A stretch of DNA of 52,424 nt from Chitinophagales bacterium (lineage in GTDB: Bacteria; Bacteroidota; Bacteroidia; Chitinophagales; JABDMM01), in the NCBI GenBank assembly GCA_013001465.1, contig JABDMM010000021.1, forward strand, positions 1 through 52,424. Direction: 5' to 3'. The position numbers were made by a program, and so were the translations under genes. A model generated the notes under the pieces. That model searched no databases and had not been told where the DNA came from. It saw only the letters and a program-made list of their open reading frames with translations. Position 1 is the first letter of the stretch; the number at the start of each line of letters is the position of its first letter. This document shows, piece by piece, positions 37,157 to 45,339 of the stretch.

Positions 37157-37705
37157 CTATAGACTTTTTACAGCTTCCTTGAATTTGTCTCCACGGTCTT
37201 CATAGTTTGTGAACAGGTCAAAACTTGCACACGCCGGAGAAAGCAACACCGTATCTCCCTTATTGGCTAAATGGTTTGCGAGTCTTACGGCTTCGTTCAT
37301 ACTCACCGCATTCACCATCAAGTCTACGTTTCTCGAGAATGCATTGTGCAGATTCCTATTGTCTTTGCCCAGACAAACGATCGCTTTTACTTTTTTGCCT
37401 ACCAGTTTTTTCAAAACTTCATAGTCATTCCCCTTATCGACACCACCCGCGATCCAGATCACCGGATTGGCCATGGTCTCGAGCGCGTACCATGTTGAGT
37501 TCACGTTGGTCGCTTTTGAGTCGTTAATAAATTCTACACCACCGACTTTAGTTATGAACTCAAGACGGTGAGCCAGGCTCTTAAAATCCGATAGGCTCTG
37601 GCGAATGTCTTCCTTCCTGAGGTTGAAGATCTGCGCTACGATCCCGGCAGCCATCGAATTGTAAACATTGTGTTTACCACTTAATCCTAATTCTTTAATG
37701 GACAT
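37157..37705 (-). CDS. murD: MurD, C-terminal fragment (frameshifted gene)
   Basis: 182 residues equal to the middle and C-terminal domain of UDP-N-acetylmuramoyl-L-alanine-D-glutamate ligase. Seen: SGKHNVYNSMAAGIVAQIF, FINDSKATNVNSTWYAL, WIAGGVDKGNDYE and the end signature LLSPACASFDLFTNYEDRG. The upstream ORF (37687-38490) holds the rest of the enzyme in the neighbouring frame. The first Met listed here is probably not a real start: one extra base in the nine-A run at 37724-37732 would join the two parts into a protein of 444 residues, the normal MurD length. Confidence 0.9.
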   Translation of the reverse strand: MSIKELGLSGKHNVYNSMAAGIVAQIFNLRKEDIRQSLSDFKSLAHRLEFITKVGGVEFINDSKATNVNSTWYALETMANPVIWIAGGVDKGNDYEVLKKLVGKKVKAIVCLGKDNRNLHNAFSRNVDLMVNAVSMNEAVRLANHLANKGDTVLLSPACASFDLFTNYEDRGDKFKEAVKSL

Positions 37706-38490
37706 TTCAAAGGTTTTTTTTTAACGTTAATAATCATGGTATCATCGGCCAGATATGCTCCCGTTTCGATCACCTTGTTCTGTGTGAATGGGATCATCTG
37801 CGCTTTGATAGTGTGGTTAGGTATATTCTCCATTAAGTCCTGGTCATCCAGGCAATAGATGAAATAATCTTCTTCGGTCTGGTTCCTAGTGATCTGAAAC
37901 TTGGACTCGATATATTTTTGGTAATCGTTATCGTAACGGTTGAGGTGATCCGGACTAAGATTCAAGAGTACAGATACATCAGGTTTAAAATCCACGATGT
38001 CATCTAACTGAAAACTGCTCAGTTCCAACACATACAGATCTCGTTTCTCATCAGCAACATCCATAGCAAAACTGTTTCCAACATTGCCAGCCATTTGCAC
38101 GTTGAGATCACTGTGTTTTAGCAGTGCGTATGTAAGCGATGTGGTTGTTGTTTTACCATTTGAACCGGTAATTCCAATGATCTTCGCATCGGTGTATTGG
38201 TACGCAAACTCTATCTCGGAAAGTACAGGGATCTTGTTGTCGGTCAGATCCATGATAAGTGGTATGCTGCCAGGAACTCCCGGGCTTTTAACCACACAAT
38301 CCGCTTGCATCACTTTCTCTTCAGAATGCTGACCCTCTTCCCAGGGAATTTCATTGGCATCGAGAAAGTCCTTTGTTTCTTGTTTGATCTCTCCGGCATC
38401 GGTAACGAAAACAGACCATCCCTTTTTCTTGCCAAGGTATGCAGCTCCTTTCCCGCTTTCTCCTGCCCCTATGATGACTAATTTTTCCAC
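37687..38490 (-). CDS. murD: MurD, N-terminal fragment (frameshifted gene)
   Basis: 267 residues covering the UDP-binding N-domain and most of the ATP domain of MurD. Motifs: VIIGAGESGKGAAYLGK, KSPGVPGSIPL, ATP loop GITGSNGKTTTTSLTY with Lys113, and LNLSPDHLNRYDNDYQKY. After IINVKKK the frame runs into a short unrelated tail PLKCPLKN and stops. The switch occurs at a run of nine A (minus strand; T at 37724-37732). MurD adds D-Glu to UDP-MurNAc-L-Ala and is normally essential, so a truly dead gene is unlikely. The gene overlaps mraY by one base. Confidence 0.92.
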   Translation of the reverse strand: MEKLVIIGAGESGKGAAYLGKKKGWSVFVTDAGEIKQETKDFLDANEIPWEEGQHSEEKVMQADCVVKSPGVPGSIPLIMDLTDNKIPVLSEIEFAYQYTDAKIIGITGSNGKTTTTSLTYALLKHSDLNVQMAGNVGNSFAMDVADEKRDLYVLELSSFQLDDIVDFKPDVSVLLNLSPDHLNRYDNDYQKYIESKFQITRNQTEEDYFIYCLDDQDLMENIPNHTIKAQMIPFTQNKVIETGAYLADDTMIINVKKKPLKCPLKN

Positions 38491-39743
38491 TATCTGATCT
38501 TTAAAGTTGCTATGGTTACTACTGCCAACATGATCCCTATGATCCAGAATCTCGACACGATCTTGGATTCGTGATAACCGAGTTTCTGATAATGATGATG
38601 AAGGGGAGCCATTTTAAATATCCGCTTCCCTTCTCCTAATCTTCGTTTGGTGTACTTGAAATATGCTACCTGGAGGATCACAGATAAATTTTCAACCAGA
38701 AATATCCCACAGAGAACAGGTATCAATAATTCTTTTCGAAGGATCACTGCAAGAGCAGCAATGACGCCACCCAACATTAAACTACCTGTATCACCCATGA
38801 ATACCTGAGCCGGATAATTATTATACCATAAGAATCCAACGCAAGCACCAATGAAGGCAGCAATGAATATTACGATCTCTCCGGAGTTAGGTATGTACAT
38901 TATGTTTAAGTAGTTGGAGAAAATCACATTACCCGAGACATATGCAAATATTCCCAGTGTGGATCCTATGATCGCTGAAGTACCGGTCGCTAGCCCATCC
39001 AGGCCATCGGTCATATTTGCTCCATTACTCACGGCAGTGACGATAAAAATGACCAGTGGTATATAGAACAACCACGACCACTTGCCTTCTTCGTCACCGA
39101 ATATTTTGAATACCGTCGAATAGTCCAGGCTGTTATCTTTAACAAAAGGGATCGTAGTAACCGGCTTCACTTCGTCGACCATATAATGGATATCTCCTTC
39201 GTAGTCTTTGATAGTATATCCTTCGAATGATTCTATATTGTCGATCTTCTCTGCGGGGATCTCATTTCTGGTCACGATATCTTTATTGAAGAAAATTGTG
39301 GAACCAACGATGATCCCCAACAACACTTGACCAAGCACCTTAAATTTTCCTGCAAGGCCTTTTTTATCCTTCTTAAATACTTTGATATAATCATCGATCC
39401 CTCCTATCAATGCCATCAATGTTGTGGAAACGAGAAGCAGTTGGATATACACGTTGTCCAATCTTCCAAATAACAGAACCGGGATCATAATAGCGCCAAA
39501 AAGTATCAAACCACCCATTGTTGGTGTTCCTTCTTTCTCTTTCTGACCATTTAATCCCAAATCGCGAACAGTTTCGCCAACCTGAAGACGATGCAACATT
39601 CTGATGATCCTTTTCCCAAACAACATGGAGATCACTAATGAAATGATCACAGATGCCGCTGCTCTAAATGAGATAAACTGAAATAGCCCGGCACCGGGGA
39701 TATTCAGATTATGCTCTATGTAGTCGAAAAGATGGTACAGCAT
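38490..39743 (-). CDS. mraY: Phospho-N-acetylmuramoyl-pentapeptide transferase
   Basis: 417 residues, longer than the ~360 of E. coli MraY. About ten hydrophobic helices are visible. [51 protein letters not shown] and the [19 protein letters not shown] end are MraY signatures, with catalytic aspartates in DDY and DGLDG. The excess length is an insert at about residues 165-235 between transmembrane segments. MraY attaches UDP-MurNAc-pentapeptide to undecaprenyl phosphate to make lipid I. It overlaps murE and murD by one base each. Confidence 0.96.
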   Translation of the reverse strand: MLYHLFDYIEHNLNIPGAGLFQFISFRAAASVIISLVISMLFGKRIIRMLHRLQVGETVRDLGLNGQKEKEGTPTMGGLILFGAIMIPVLLFGRLDNVYIQLLLVSTTLMALIGGIDDYIKVFKKDKKGLAGKFKVLGQVLLGIIVGSTIFFNKDIVTRNEIPAEKIDNIESFEGYTIKDYEGDIHYMVDEVKPVTTIPFVKDNSLDYSTVFKIFGDEEGKWSWLFYIPLVIFIVTAVSNGANMTDGLDGLATGTSAIIGSTLGIFAYVSGNVIFSNYLNIMYIPNSGEIVIFIAAFIGACVGFLWYNNYPAQVFMGDTGSLMLGGVIAALAVILRKELLIPVLCGIFLVENLSVILQVAYFKYTKRRLGEGKRIFKMAPLHHHYQKLGYHESKIVSRFWIIGIMLAVVTIATLKIR

Positions 39744-41212
39744 TACTTATCCAGTTGTTTAAATATTTCCGCTAAAATTTTCTTATCGTCGAAGGGCAGT
39801 TTCTCACCCATTATTTCCTGATATTTCTCATGACCTTTTCCAGCTACAAGAACTATATCTTCAGGATTTGCGAAGGAACATGCCGTTTTAATAGCTTCCT
39901 TTCGGTCTACTATCGAGATCACCTTCTTGCGATCTGCACTTCCTATGCCTTTCTCCATTTGCTCGATTATCGATTCAGGGGACTCCGATCTTGGGTTATC
40001 AGAGGTAAATATTACACGATCACTTAGCTGACATGCGACTTTGGCCATTATCGGTCTCTTTGCAGCATCTCGATCTCCACCACAACCAACAACCGCGATG
40101 ATTCGATTGCCCTCTTGCCTGATCTTTGAGATCGTTTCCAATACTTTATGCAAAGCATCCGGAGTATGAGCGTAGTCTACAATTCCTAGGATATGCTCCT
40201 TCCCGGATACGATGTAATCAAAACGACCTTCAGCAGCTTCCAATTTACTTATCACGGTCAGAGCCTCCATTTTATCCACTCCAAGCAATCGGGAAACTCC
40301 ATACACTGCAAGGAGATTATATGCATTGAAATTCCCTATCAACTTGGTATATACTTCCTCACCATCGATCATCATGACCAGGCCCCGAAGACTGCTTTCC
40401 AAAACTTTTCCTTTGAATTCAGACTGTTTATGTAAGCTGTATCCAAATCTGGATGATAGGGTGTTCTGTCTCATGATCCTTCCATTCTGATCATCCATAT
40501 TTATAAGTGAAAACGCATCTTTAGATAATTGATCAAAGAATCGCTTTTTAACATTGATGTATTCTCTGAATGTCCCGTGGTAATCGAGATGATCGTGTGA
40601 GATATTAGTGAAAACAGCACCACTAAACTTGAGTCCGGCAATCCTTTCCTGATGTATAGCATGTGAGCTCACTTCCATAAAGCAATGCTCACAGCCATTA
40701 TCGACCATATCAGAAAGCAAACGGTTTAGTGAGATAGGGTCGGGAGTAGTATGCGTAGCCGCTTCTTCTTTTTTCCCGATCATATACCTTACTGTAGAGA
40801 TCAAACCAACATTCCCATCCAACTCAGTAAACAACTGATACAGTAAACTTGCTATCGTAGTTTTCCCATTAGTTCCTGTGATCCCAATGAGTCTCAACTT
40901 CGTTGATGGCTTGTCATAAAAGTTATCGGCGAGAATACCCAGTGCATTTGCGGAATGCTCTACTTTAATATACGTGAGGTCTTCATTTTTCTGTACCGGT
41001 AGTTTTTCCGCTATGATTATGCTAGCTCCATTCTCGATGGCCTGCTCAATAAAATCATGCCCGTCTACATTCACGCCTTTGACAGCAATAAATACAGATC
41101 CACTTTTGACCTTCCTGGAATCAAATGAAATTCCTTTGACACGGACATCGGTACTTCCGATCACTTCTTTGATCGAACAACCATATAATATGTCTCTTAA
41201 TAAAGGCTTCAT
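39743..41212 (-). CDS. murE: UDP-MurNAc-L-Ala-D-Glu: meso-diaminopimelate ligase
   Basis: 489 residues. ATP loop [19 protein letters not shown] with Lys117. [13 protein letters not shown] and [16 protein letters not shown] bind the UDP-substrate. The C-terminal [10 protein letters not shown] carries the DNPR motif that in this family selects meso-diaminopimelate rather than lysine, so the wall should be of the DAP type. MurE adds the third residue of the stem peptide. It overlaps ftsI and mraY by one base each. murF, often next, is absent here. Confidence 0.96.
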   Translation of the reverse strand: MKPLLRDILYGCSIKEVIGSTDVRVKGISFDSRKVKSGSVFIAVKGVNVDGHDFIEQAIENGASIIIAEKLPVQKNEDLTYIKVEHSANALGILADNFYDKPSTKLRLIGITGTNGKTTIASLLYQLFTELDGNVGLISTVRYMIGKKEEAATHTTPDPISLNRLLSDMVDNGCEHCFMEVSSHAIHQERIAGLKFSGAVFTNISHDHLDYHGTFREYINVKKRFFDQLSKDAFSLINMDDQNGRIMRQNTLSSRFGYSLHKQSEFKGKVLESSLRGLVMMIDGEEVYTKLIGNFNAYNLLAVYGVSRLLGVDKMEALTVISKLEAAEGRFDYIVSGKEHILGIVDYAHTPDALHKVLETISKIRQEGNRIIAVVGCGGDRDAAKRPIMAKVACQLSDRVIFTSDNPRSESPESIIEQMEKGIGSADRKKVISIVDRKEAIKTACSFANPEDIVLVAGKGHEKYQEIMGEKLPFDDKKILAEIFKQLDK

Positions 41213-43311
41213 CAGTTAAGGATTATTTCTATTGTTTGTCCTTTGTTGAATTCCTGTCCGTATCGTAATGACTGTCTGCTCACTCTTCCATTGCCATCTA
41301 CACTTACCAATAAACCGGCAGTTTCAAGAACATAAATGGCATCCTTGAGGCTCATTCCTCTCACATCCGGTACTCTGTTTTCTTGAAAATCCATTCCTGC
41401 AAGTGAGACAGACTTATCCTTCTGTTGCGTTCTAACCCACTCGTGCGTTTCGTTTTCACCATGATGGCTAATTCCAAGTTCATTCAGCACAAGCGTGAGA
41501 TCTCTTCGATTTACCTTTGGTACCGAAGGAAGTTTTTCATTGCTGATGGCATTGGGATCATTGATCGACTCATGCATTTCGCGGATGTTTGCATAGACCT
41601 TATCCGAAATTTCTCTGAATACAGGTCCTGCTACATAACTACCATAGTATATACCGGCCTTGGGAGCATTGATAACGACGATGCATGAATAGACAGGATT
41701 ATCTGCCGGGAAAAACCCTACAAAGGAAGATTGATAGACACGGTTGCGGTATCCACTGTTTTTATCTGCGATCCTAGCAGTTCCTGTTTTACCGGCAATT
41801 TTATATTTGCTTGTTCTTAGATTATTCGCAGTTCCATTTTCAACGACACCTTCAAGCAGTTTCCTAACCTCTTTTAGTGTTTTATCCGAGCAGATCTTAT
41901 CCTTAAGAACTACTGGCTTTGCATCGAAGACATTCTGGTCGTAATCTTTGATCTGATTGACCACATATGGCTTCAACATTCTACCATCATTAGCGATAGC
42001 ATTGTAAAAAGTTAAAGTTTGTAGTGGTGTTTGAGACACTTCATAACCTACAGAGATCCATGGAAGCGAGACTCCACTCCAATCAGCAGGTGGATTGATG
42101 ATAGGCTTTGGCTCCCCATTTATTTCGATACCGGTTCGCTCATTCAATCTGAAATTAACAAGGTGGTTGTAGAAGCGCTCTTCTTTTCCTTTATAGTGCT
42201 CGACCATCAACTTTGACATACCGACGTTAGAGCTCAGCTCAAAGCTATTGCCAACAGTCACATTTCGCCTGTCGTGCGGTTTCGCATCTCTCATAATTCG
42301 ATCATAATATCGAATAGTACCCTTTTCGAGATCGACACTATCGTTGATATTGACCTTCCGATCCTCAAGCAGAGCCATCATTGCAGCCAGTTTGAAAGTT
42401 GAACCGGGCTCTGTACTTTCACCTACCGCATAGTTATACTTCTCTTCATACCAGCCCTCTTCATTCCATGCAAGATTTGCAATTGCTTTGATCTTACCTG
42501 TTGCAACCTCCATTAAAACCACCGAACCATGATCAGCCTTATGTCTTGATAGCGCTTTTTGCAAAGCAGTTTCAGCAACGTCTTGAAGGTTGATATCGAT
42601 CGTTGTGTAAATATCATGACCTGCTCTTGCAGCAATTTCTCCCTTTGTATCCAGTGGAATGAGTGTTCCTCCGGCAATTCTTTGAACCAATATCTGTCCT
42701 TGTTCACCTGATAGTTCATTATCGAAATTACCTTCAAGTCCAACTCTGAACCTACCATCATCGCGAACATATCCGATCGTTCTTTGAGCCAGTCTGCCAA
42801 ACGGCATTTTCCGTTTGCTTTTCTGGATCACGATCATTCCTGAGCGATAACGACCCAACTTGAAAAATGGCCAGTTCTTAATGCTTAGCAATTCTGGATA
42901 TGTAGCGTTTCTCTTTAGCAGATAATATCGGTTTCCTGTGCGACGATTGTGGAGCAGTTCAGCTCGATAAGACTCCCGGCTCTTTGCACCGATATGTTTA
43001 GAAAGATAAATAGCTAAAGAATCGACATGATCATAAAAGATCTCATCCGTCATTGCCTCTGAAGCGAAATCGACCCTGACCTCAAAAATTGGAATACTCG
43101 TCGCAAGCAGATCACCATTTTCAGTATAAATATTACCACGTTCTGCTTCGATCGTTTTGTGGAATATGGTAAGACTATCTGCTATCTGTTTCAACTCAGC
43201 TCCTTCCAGCGCTTGTGTTTTTACAGATTTAGCAAGAATAGCTACTCCGAAAATGCAGATCAGAATAAATGCTACATATACTCTCCATAATATGTCTTTC
43301 TTCTTATTCAT
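41212..43311 (-). CDS. ftsI: Septal penicillin-binding protein FtsI (PBP3-type) with PASTA domain
   Basis: 699 residues. A single N-terminal membrane helix (VYVAFILICIFGVAILAK) is followed by the pedestal domain and a transpeptidase domain with all three motifs: STFK with nucleophile Ser304, SSN, and KTGT with Lys508. The last ~60 residues (RVPDVRGMSLKDAIYVLETA and beyond) are a PASTA domain. It crosslinks septal peptidoglycan with FtsW. The gene begins 2 bases after ftsL and overlaps murE by one base. Confidence 0.96.
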   Translation of the reverse strand: MNKKKDILWRVYVAFILICIFGVAILAKSVKTQALEGAELKQIADSLTIFHKTIEAERGNIYTENGDLLATSIPIFEVRVDFASEAMTDEIFYDHVDSLAIYLSKHIGAKSRESYRAELLHNRRTGNRYYLLKRNATYPELLSIKNWPFFKLGRYRSGMIVIQKSKRKMPFGRLAQRTIGYVRDDGRFRVGLEGNFDNELSGEQGQILVQRIAGGTLIPLDTKGEIAARAGHDIYTTIDINLQDVAETALQKALSRHKADHGSVVLMEVATGKIKAIANLAWNEEGWYEEKYNYAVGESTEPGSTFKLAAMMALLEDRKVNINDSVDLEKGTIRYYDRIMRDAKPHDRRNVTVGNSFELSSNVGMSKLMVEHYKGKEERFYNHLVNFRLNERTGIEINGEPKPIINPPADWSGVSLPWISVGYEVSQTPLQTLTFYNAIANDGRMLKPYVVNQIKDYDQNVFDAKPVVLKDKICSDKTLKEVRKLLEGVVENGTANNLRTSKYKIAGKTGTARIADKNSGYRNRVYQSSFVGFFPADNPVYSCIVVINAPKAGIYYGSYVAGPVFREISDKVYANIREMHESINDPNAISNEKLPSVPKVNRRDLTLVLNELGISHHGENETHEWVRTQQKDKSVSLAGMDFQENRVPDVRGMSLKDAIYVLETAGLLVSVDGNGRVSRQSLRYGQEFNKGQTIEIILN

Positions 43312-43313
43312 CC

Positions 43314-43688
43314 TTATTCCACTTCTATTATATGTGGTGGTTCCGTTAGTTCTTCCAGTCCGAGTTTTTTTACCTTGATTGCAACTTCACTTTGTTTGCT
43401 GTCATGCATGAGCTCTGATTTTTCAGTCATGTACTCCCACCGCAGTTCCTTTATCTCTCTCTCCATTTTGTTAATACTCCTTATATAGTTCACCGCCTTA
43501 TGGTTATTGCCAATGTGAAACCATGCCAGCAGGGCGATAAAAAGTATGAAAATGAAATTCCGACTCAACCACTCAAGATCGAAAGCGCTCCCAACACCGA
43601 GAGACTCGAATGTTCGTTGCATCCAGGAGTTCTCCTTCTTTTTGGATTGTTCCTCTGATCTCTCCTTTATTTTATTTGTCTCCATCAT
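43314..43688 (-). CDS. ftsL: FtsL-like cell division protein
   Basis: 124 residues. A charged cytoplasmic N-terminus of ~45 residues leads into one transmembrane span (FIFILFIALLAWFHIG) and then a periplasmic coiled-coil-like stretch (INKMEREIKELRWEYMTEKS). The end KKLGLEELTEPPHIIEV is FtsL-like. Primary sequence similarity to FtsL is low across phyla, so the call rests on topology, size and its place between rsmH and ftsI. It overlaps rsmH by 4 bases. Confidence 0.87.
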   Translation of the reverse strand: MMETNKIKERSEEQSKKKENSWMQRTFESLGVGSAFDLEWLSRNFIFILFIALLAWFHIGNNHKAVNYIRSINKMEREIKELRWEYMTEKSELMHDSKQSEVAIKVKKLGLEELTEPPHIIEVE

Positions 43689-44581
43689 ACCTTTTCAGCT
43701 ATTCTGAGTTTTGCAGATCTGGCCCTGGAGTTCAGTTCCATCTCTTCTTCAGAAGGCAGGATTAATTTTTTATTGATCGCTTTAAGCGGAAGGAAATATT
43801 TTCCATAGACATCCCGCTCCGGCTCAACCTCAGGATCACCCCATCTGATCACATTCTTTACCAGTCTATCCTCTAGAGAATGATAAGAGAGGACAACCAG
43901 CCTGCCACCGGAATTCAGCACGTTTACCGACTGCTTTAAAAAATCTTTTAGTGCGTTGATCTCATCATTGACCTCGATGCGGATGGCCTGGAAAACTTGT
44001 GACAAGTATTTATTGAGATTACCTATTGCTCTTTTAGAGACCAGATCAGCAAACTCTTTTGTAGTTGTTATCGAAACATCTCTTCTCTGTTCTACAATGA
44101 ATTTGGCAAGCTGGCGAGAGTTCCGAACTTCACCATAACTGCTAAATACTTTCAAAAGCTGTGTTTCATTATAGTTATTGACAACATCAAGAGCAGAGAG
44201 TTCTTGCTTTGCATTCATTCTCATATCGAGTGGTCCATCAAAACGAGTTGAGAAGCCTCGATCGGCGGTATCGAATTGGTAAGACGAGACTCCGAGGTCT
44301 GCAAGAATACCGTCAGCCGAAAGAATGTCTTTCAACTTTAGGAACCTTTGCAGGTGTCGGAAATTTTGTTTGATCATGATGAATCGTTCGTCTTTTGGTT
44401 GATTTTGCCAGGCAGCTTCATCCTGGTCAAATCCTATCAGCTTCCCATTTTTATTTAGTCTTTCGAGGATCGCTCTTGAATGTCCTCCGCCACCAAATGT
44501 TGCATCTATGTAAACTCCGTCTTCTTTAATATTCAAGCCATCGATACATTCATTCAGTAGTACTGGCTTGTGATACTCCAT
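43685..44581 (-). CDS. rsmH: 16S rRNA m4C1402 methyltransferase RsmH
   Basis: 298 residues. The N-terminal YHKPVLLNECIDGL and SAM-binding YIDATFGGGGHSRAILERL are signatures. ADLGVSSYQFDTADRGFS and VLSYHSLEDRLVKNVI are further conserved blocks. RsmH methylates N4 of C1402 in 16S rRNA; it is conventionally the second gene of dcw clusters (old name mraW). It overlaps mraZ by one base and ftsL by 4. Confidence 0.97.
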   Translation of the reverse strand: MEYHKPVLLNECIDGLNIKEDGVYIDATFGGGGHSRAILERLNKNGKLIGFDQDEAAWQNQPKDERFIMIKQNFRHLQRFLKLKDILSADGILADLGVSSYQFDTADRGFSTRFDGPLDMRMNAKQELSALDVVNNYNETQLLKVFSSYGEVRNSRQLAKFIVEQRRDVSITTTKEFADLVSKRAIGNLNKYLSQVFQAIRIEVNDEINALKDFLKQSVNVLNSGGRLVVLSYHSLEDRLVKNVIRWGDPEVEPERDVYGKYFLPLKAINKKLILPSEEEMELNSRARSAKLRIAEKV

Positions 44582-45042
44582 CAGTTCGGATTTGGAGTAT
44601 CGTCATCTCCCATCACCTCCTCAGCCAATTCAGCATATATATCAGAGTCCATTGCCATTTCAGATTCGTAGAGATCTTTGTTCCAGATCTCGATGACATT
44701 TTTAGTTGAAGTGAGTAAAGCCATCTTTTCGATCTTCGCATAATCGAGCAAATGCTTAGGAAGGTTAAGCCTGTCTGTAGCATCTAAGATGATCTCGGTT
44801 GCCCCTCGGTAGAAGTACCTCACAAAATTCCGCTCCTTCTTTTTAAACGTGTTCAAGCGATCCACTTTGGCTTTAACTTTTTCCCACTCATCGAAAGGAT
44901 ATAACACCAGGCACTGCTCAAAGCCTCTGTTGATGACAAATCGACCGTTGGCGGAAGGGCTGAGCTGCTTTTTAATACCAGCAGGCACCTTGATCCGTCC
45001 TTTCGCATCGACCTTACATTCATGTTCTCCTAAAAATCCCAA
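44581..45042 (-). CDS. mraZ: Transcriptional regulator MraZ, TTG start
   Basis: 153 residues. Two AbrB-like halves are present: FLGEHECKVDAKGRIKVPAG at the N-terminus and a second copy with GATEIILDATDRLNLPKHLL; FVINRGFEQCLVLYPFDEW lies between. The start codon is TTG (45040-45042). An in-frame stop lies five codons upstream and there is no ATG in between, and the family's conserved N-terminus begins exactly here. MraZ rings bind direct repeats in front of their own operon and repress or tune it; such repeats are found at 45082-45111. One-base overlap with rsmH. Confidence 0.95.
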   Translation of the reverse strand: MGFLGEHECKVDAKGRIKVPAGIKKQLSPSANGRFVINRGFEQCLVLYPFDEWEKVKAKVDRLNTFKKKERNFVRYFYRGATEIILDATDRLNLPKHLLDYAKIEKMALLTSTKNVIEIWNKDLYESEMAMDSDIYAELAEEVMGDDDTPNPN

Positions 45043-45081
45043 TCGTTTAATTTTTTACTAAAAACGAGATAAAACTACAAT

Positions 45082-45111
45082 TATTTTCCACTTTTTACCA
45101 CTTTTTACCAC
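45082..45111 (-). promoter_or_regulatory. MraZ-type operator, three 10-bp direct repeats
   Basis: Read on the minus strand this is GTGGTAAAAA, GTGGTAAAAA, GTGGAAAATA, three direct repeats with exactly 10-bp spacing. They start at 45111, 45101 and 45091, about 40-70 bases ahead of the mraZ start. MraZ is known to bind runs of such boxes (TGGG at 10-bp spacing in E. coli, AAAGTG-type in mollicutes), so this should be the autoregulatory site of the dcw cluster. The promoter itself was not pinned down. Confidence 0.82.
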
Positions 45112-45339
45112 GCATTTCGAATTCAAACTTTCCACAATGTTTGCACATTGGCTAATAGTACTGTAGATGTTCAGGGTTAGGGTATAACTGATCGGTCGGA
45201 GGTGCGGAATTCTTTAGAAGATCAGCAATAATTGCTTCAAATATTTAAGCCTCTCTAATAAGTAATTATTTGAATATCTTCTTTATTTTCCCGATCTTTA
45301 GTAATTGCTTAAACCATAGTCTTAATAATCCTTGCCAAA
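45112..45339. other. Divergent intergenic region between mraZ and the giant protease gene
   Basis: No gene is seen. A perfect inverted repeat CAATGT-TTGC-ACATTG lies at 45135-45150, next to a further GTGGAAA (minus strand) that is out of phase with the MraZ boxes. Start signals for both directions must lie here, but I could not recognise a confident Bacteroidota promoter pair. Confidence 0.4.

Noticed and set aside
37687-37760. A classical programmed -1 frameshift signal with stimulatory structure at murD
   Set aside because: The A9 run is slippery, but I see no downstream pseudoknot or strong hairpin and no upstream SD-like stimulator; only simple slippage or sequencing error remain plausible.
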